Below, piece after piece: positions 5,833 through 6,455 of a stretch of DNA of 6,455 bases (positions are counted from its first letter, which is position 1; each line of letters begins with the position of its first letter). The stretch comes from Lachnospiraceae bacterium UBA3643 (GTDB taxonomy: Bacteria > Bacillota > Clostridia > Lachnospirales > Lachnospiraceae): NCBI GenBank assembly GCA_002373855.1, contig DFKO01000020.1:1-6455 (forward strand). The letters run 5' to 3'. Below the pieces are notes generated by a model. That model was given only the letters and a program-made list of their open reading frames with translations, was not told where the DNA came from and did no database searches. A program made the translations under genes and the position numbers.

Positions 5833-6321
5833 CTATACCTCATTGCCCGAAAGCCCCGATTCATGTAACTTCTTTAGCGGAATAATTAATATCAGATATG
5901 CGATAAGAGTCCAGAGTCCCGTATATACAAAGGAAGAAAACATGAGTTTAAAGGCTGTAAACACCAGACTGATAACAACGGATAAAACAGCCATAATCTT
6001 GAACAGGTTCATTTTTGTTCTGTAATCAACCGCATCCCCTGAGATTTTCCTTATTACCAGAAATCTTAATATCAGACAGATGACAAGAGATAATATTATG
6101 ATAGCTATGCCGTATCCGATTGTCATTAAGAATACAGCCGCACCTTGTATCATGTTTTCGCCAAGCTCAACCGCAGGGGTAAAATCAGCGCCGTCAACTA
6201 TAAGCTGATCAGGGGTCTTGGGTTTTTCCATCAAATAAAGCGCAAAGTTGCACACGCACGTAAAGATTGTCAGAAATATTATTCCCACTGCCCATAGCAT
6301 ATTGCTGTTTCTTTTATTCAT
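5833..6321 (-). CDS. Hypothetical four-helix integral membrane protein
   Basis: This 162-residue protein is not one I recognise. It is strongly hydrophobic, with likely membrane segments at about 9-30, 58-89 (long, with charged residues only at its end), 106-131 and 133-150. Short polar stretches separate them: 32-57, which is acidic and contains KPKTPDQL, and 90-105, which is basic at its start (RKISGDAVDYRTK). No cleavable signal peptide site, catalytic motif or transporter signature is visible. An open frame continues upstream to 6429, but that part lies in the tRNA and terminator. The ATG at 6321 is chosen because AAGGGG stands 6 bases before it, directly after a near-perfect promoter. 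It is 83 bases upstream of the kinase and may be co-transcribed with it, but nothing in its sequence links it functionally to that operon. Confidence 0.78.
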   Translation of the reverse strand: MNKRNSNMLWAVGIIFLTIFTCVCNFALYLMEKPKTPDQLIVDGADFTPAVELGENMIQGAAVFLMTIGYGIAIIILSLVICLILRFLVIRKISGDAVDYRTKMNLFKIMAVLSVVISLVFTAFKLMFSSFVYTGLWTLIAYLILIIPLKKLHESGLSGNEV

Positions 6322-6340
6322 ATAAATCCCCTTTTCATTC

Positions 6341-6349
6341 ATTATAACA
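6341..6349 (-). promoter_or_regulatory. TGn-extended consensus -10 promoter of the membrane-protein gene
   Basis: The minus strand reads TTGTTATAAT: a perfect TATAAT (6346-6341) preceded by TGn (6349-6347). The hexamer 17 bases further upstream, GGACTT (6369-6364), is a poor -35 and lies in the terminator hairpin, so the extended -10 probably carries recognition. Initiation near 6334 would give a leader of only about 13 bases, with the AAGGGG ribosome site almost at the 5' end. Confidence 0.7.
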
Positions 6350-6389
6350 AAAAAAATCTTGAAAAGTCCGATTAAAGATTTTTCAAGAT
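6349..6389 (-). terminator. Intrinsic terminator of the tRNA-Lys transcript
   Basis: On the minus strand ATCTTGAAAA (6389-6380) pairs perfectly with TTTTCAAGAT (6365-6356), a 10-bp stem with a 14-base loop, followed by seven T (6355-6349). It starts 11 bases after the tRNA 3' end. The T-run merges into the extended -10 of the next promoter. The stem is AT-rich, so its strength depends on the long T-run. Confidence 0.85.
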
Positions 6390-6399
6390 AGTTTTCAAG

Positions 6400-6455
6400 T
6401 GAGACACGGGGGAATCGAACCCCCGACAACTTGATTAAAAGTCAAGTGCTCTACC
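6400..6455 (-). tRNA. tRNA-Lys (anticodon UUU), partial, 5' part beyond the right edge
   Basis: The visible part corresponds to about nucleotides 18-73. It begins in the D-loop at GGTAGAGC, then has an anticodon stem CTTGA/TCAAG around the 7-base loop CTTTTAA, which places TTT in the anticodon. The variable region TTGTC follows, then a T arm of GGGGG, TTCGATT, CCCCC, and the acceptor strand GTGTCTC with discriminator A73 at position 6400. The following bases are CTT, so the CCA tail is not encoded and must be added by CCA-adding enzyme. The missing 5' acceptor strand should read GAGACAC. Confidence 0.95.

Noticed and set aside
6322..6429. Upstream extension of the membrane-protein frame (36 extra codons)
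   Set aside because: It runs through the terminator and part of the tRNA, while a good ribosome site and promoter point to the ATG at 6321.
1..6455. Search for CRISPR arrays, insertion sequences, prophage or defence genes
   Set aside because: No spaced repeats, terminal inverted repeats, transposase or nuclease motifs were seen on either strand. The window is tightly packed with conserved housekeeping genes.

Overview
The window looks like chromosomal DNA from a low-to-moderate-GC Firmicute of the class Clostridia, most likely Lachnospiraceae-like. The evidence is AGGAGG-type ribosome sites, sigma-A-like promoters with TGn-extended -10 boxes, U-tailed intrinsic terminators, and gene order. 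Every supported gene is on the minus strand, so transcription runs from the high-numbered end towards position 1.

In transcription order the layout is as follows. A tRNA-Lys(UUU) gene, cut by the right edge, is followed by its intrinsic terminator. The promoter of the next gene, a four-helix membrane protein of unknown function, overlaps that terminator. Next come a guanylate-kinase-like P-loop kinase, yaaR (DUF327), holB (DNA polymerase III delta'), ricT (PSP1/YaaT), a tRNA1(Val) adenine-N6 methyltransferase (YabB/TrmN6 family) and rsmI (16S rRNA C1402 2'-O-methyltransferase). After a 94-base AT-rich gap comes an acyl carrier protein gene closed by a terminator. Last is the first 150 codons of a DegT/DnrJ/EryC1-type sugar aminotransferase, cut by the left edge and apparently served by its own promoter.

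The central block matches the conserved Bacillus subtilis order tmk-yaaQ-yaaR-holB-yaaT-yabA-yabB-yazA-yabC, with three differences. A guanylate-kinase-like gene sits where tmk would be. yaaQ (darA), yabA and yazA are absent. Spacing from the kinase to rsmI is tight (20, 37, 46, -1 and 19 bases), which suggests one operon that mixes replication (delta' clamp-loader subunit), RNA modification (two methyltransferases) and regulation of RNA turnover (RicT).

Most of the window is conserved housekeeping DNA. I see no mobile element, CRISPR array, prophage gene or defence system. The points most worth a second look are the altered nucleotide-binding residues of the kinase, the long charged tail on RicT, and two places where a promoter is built into an intrinsic terminator so that one compact element could separate neighbouring transcription units.
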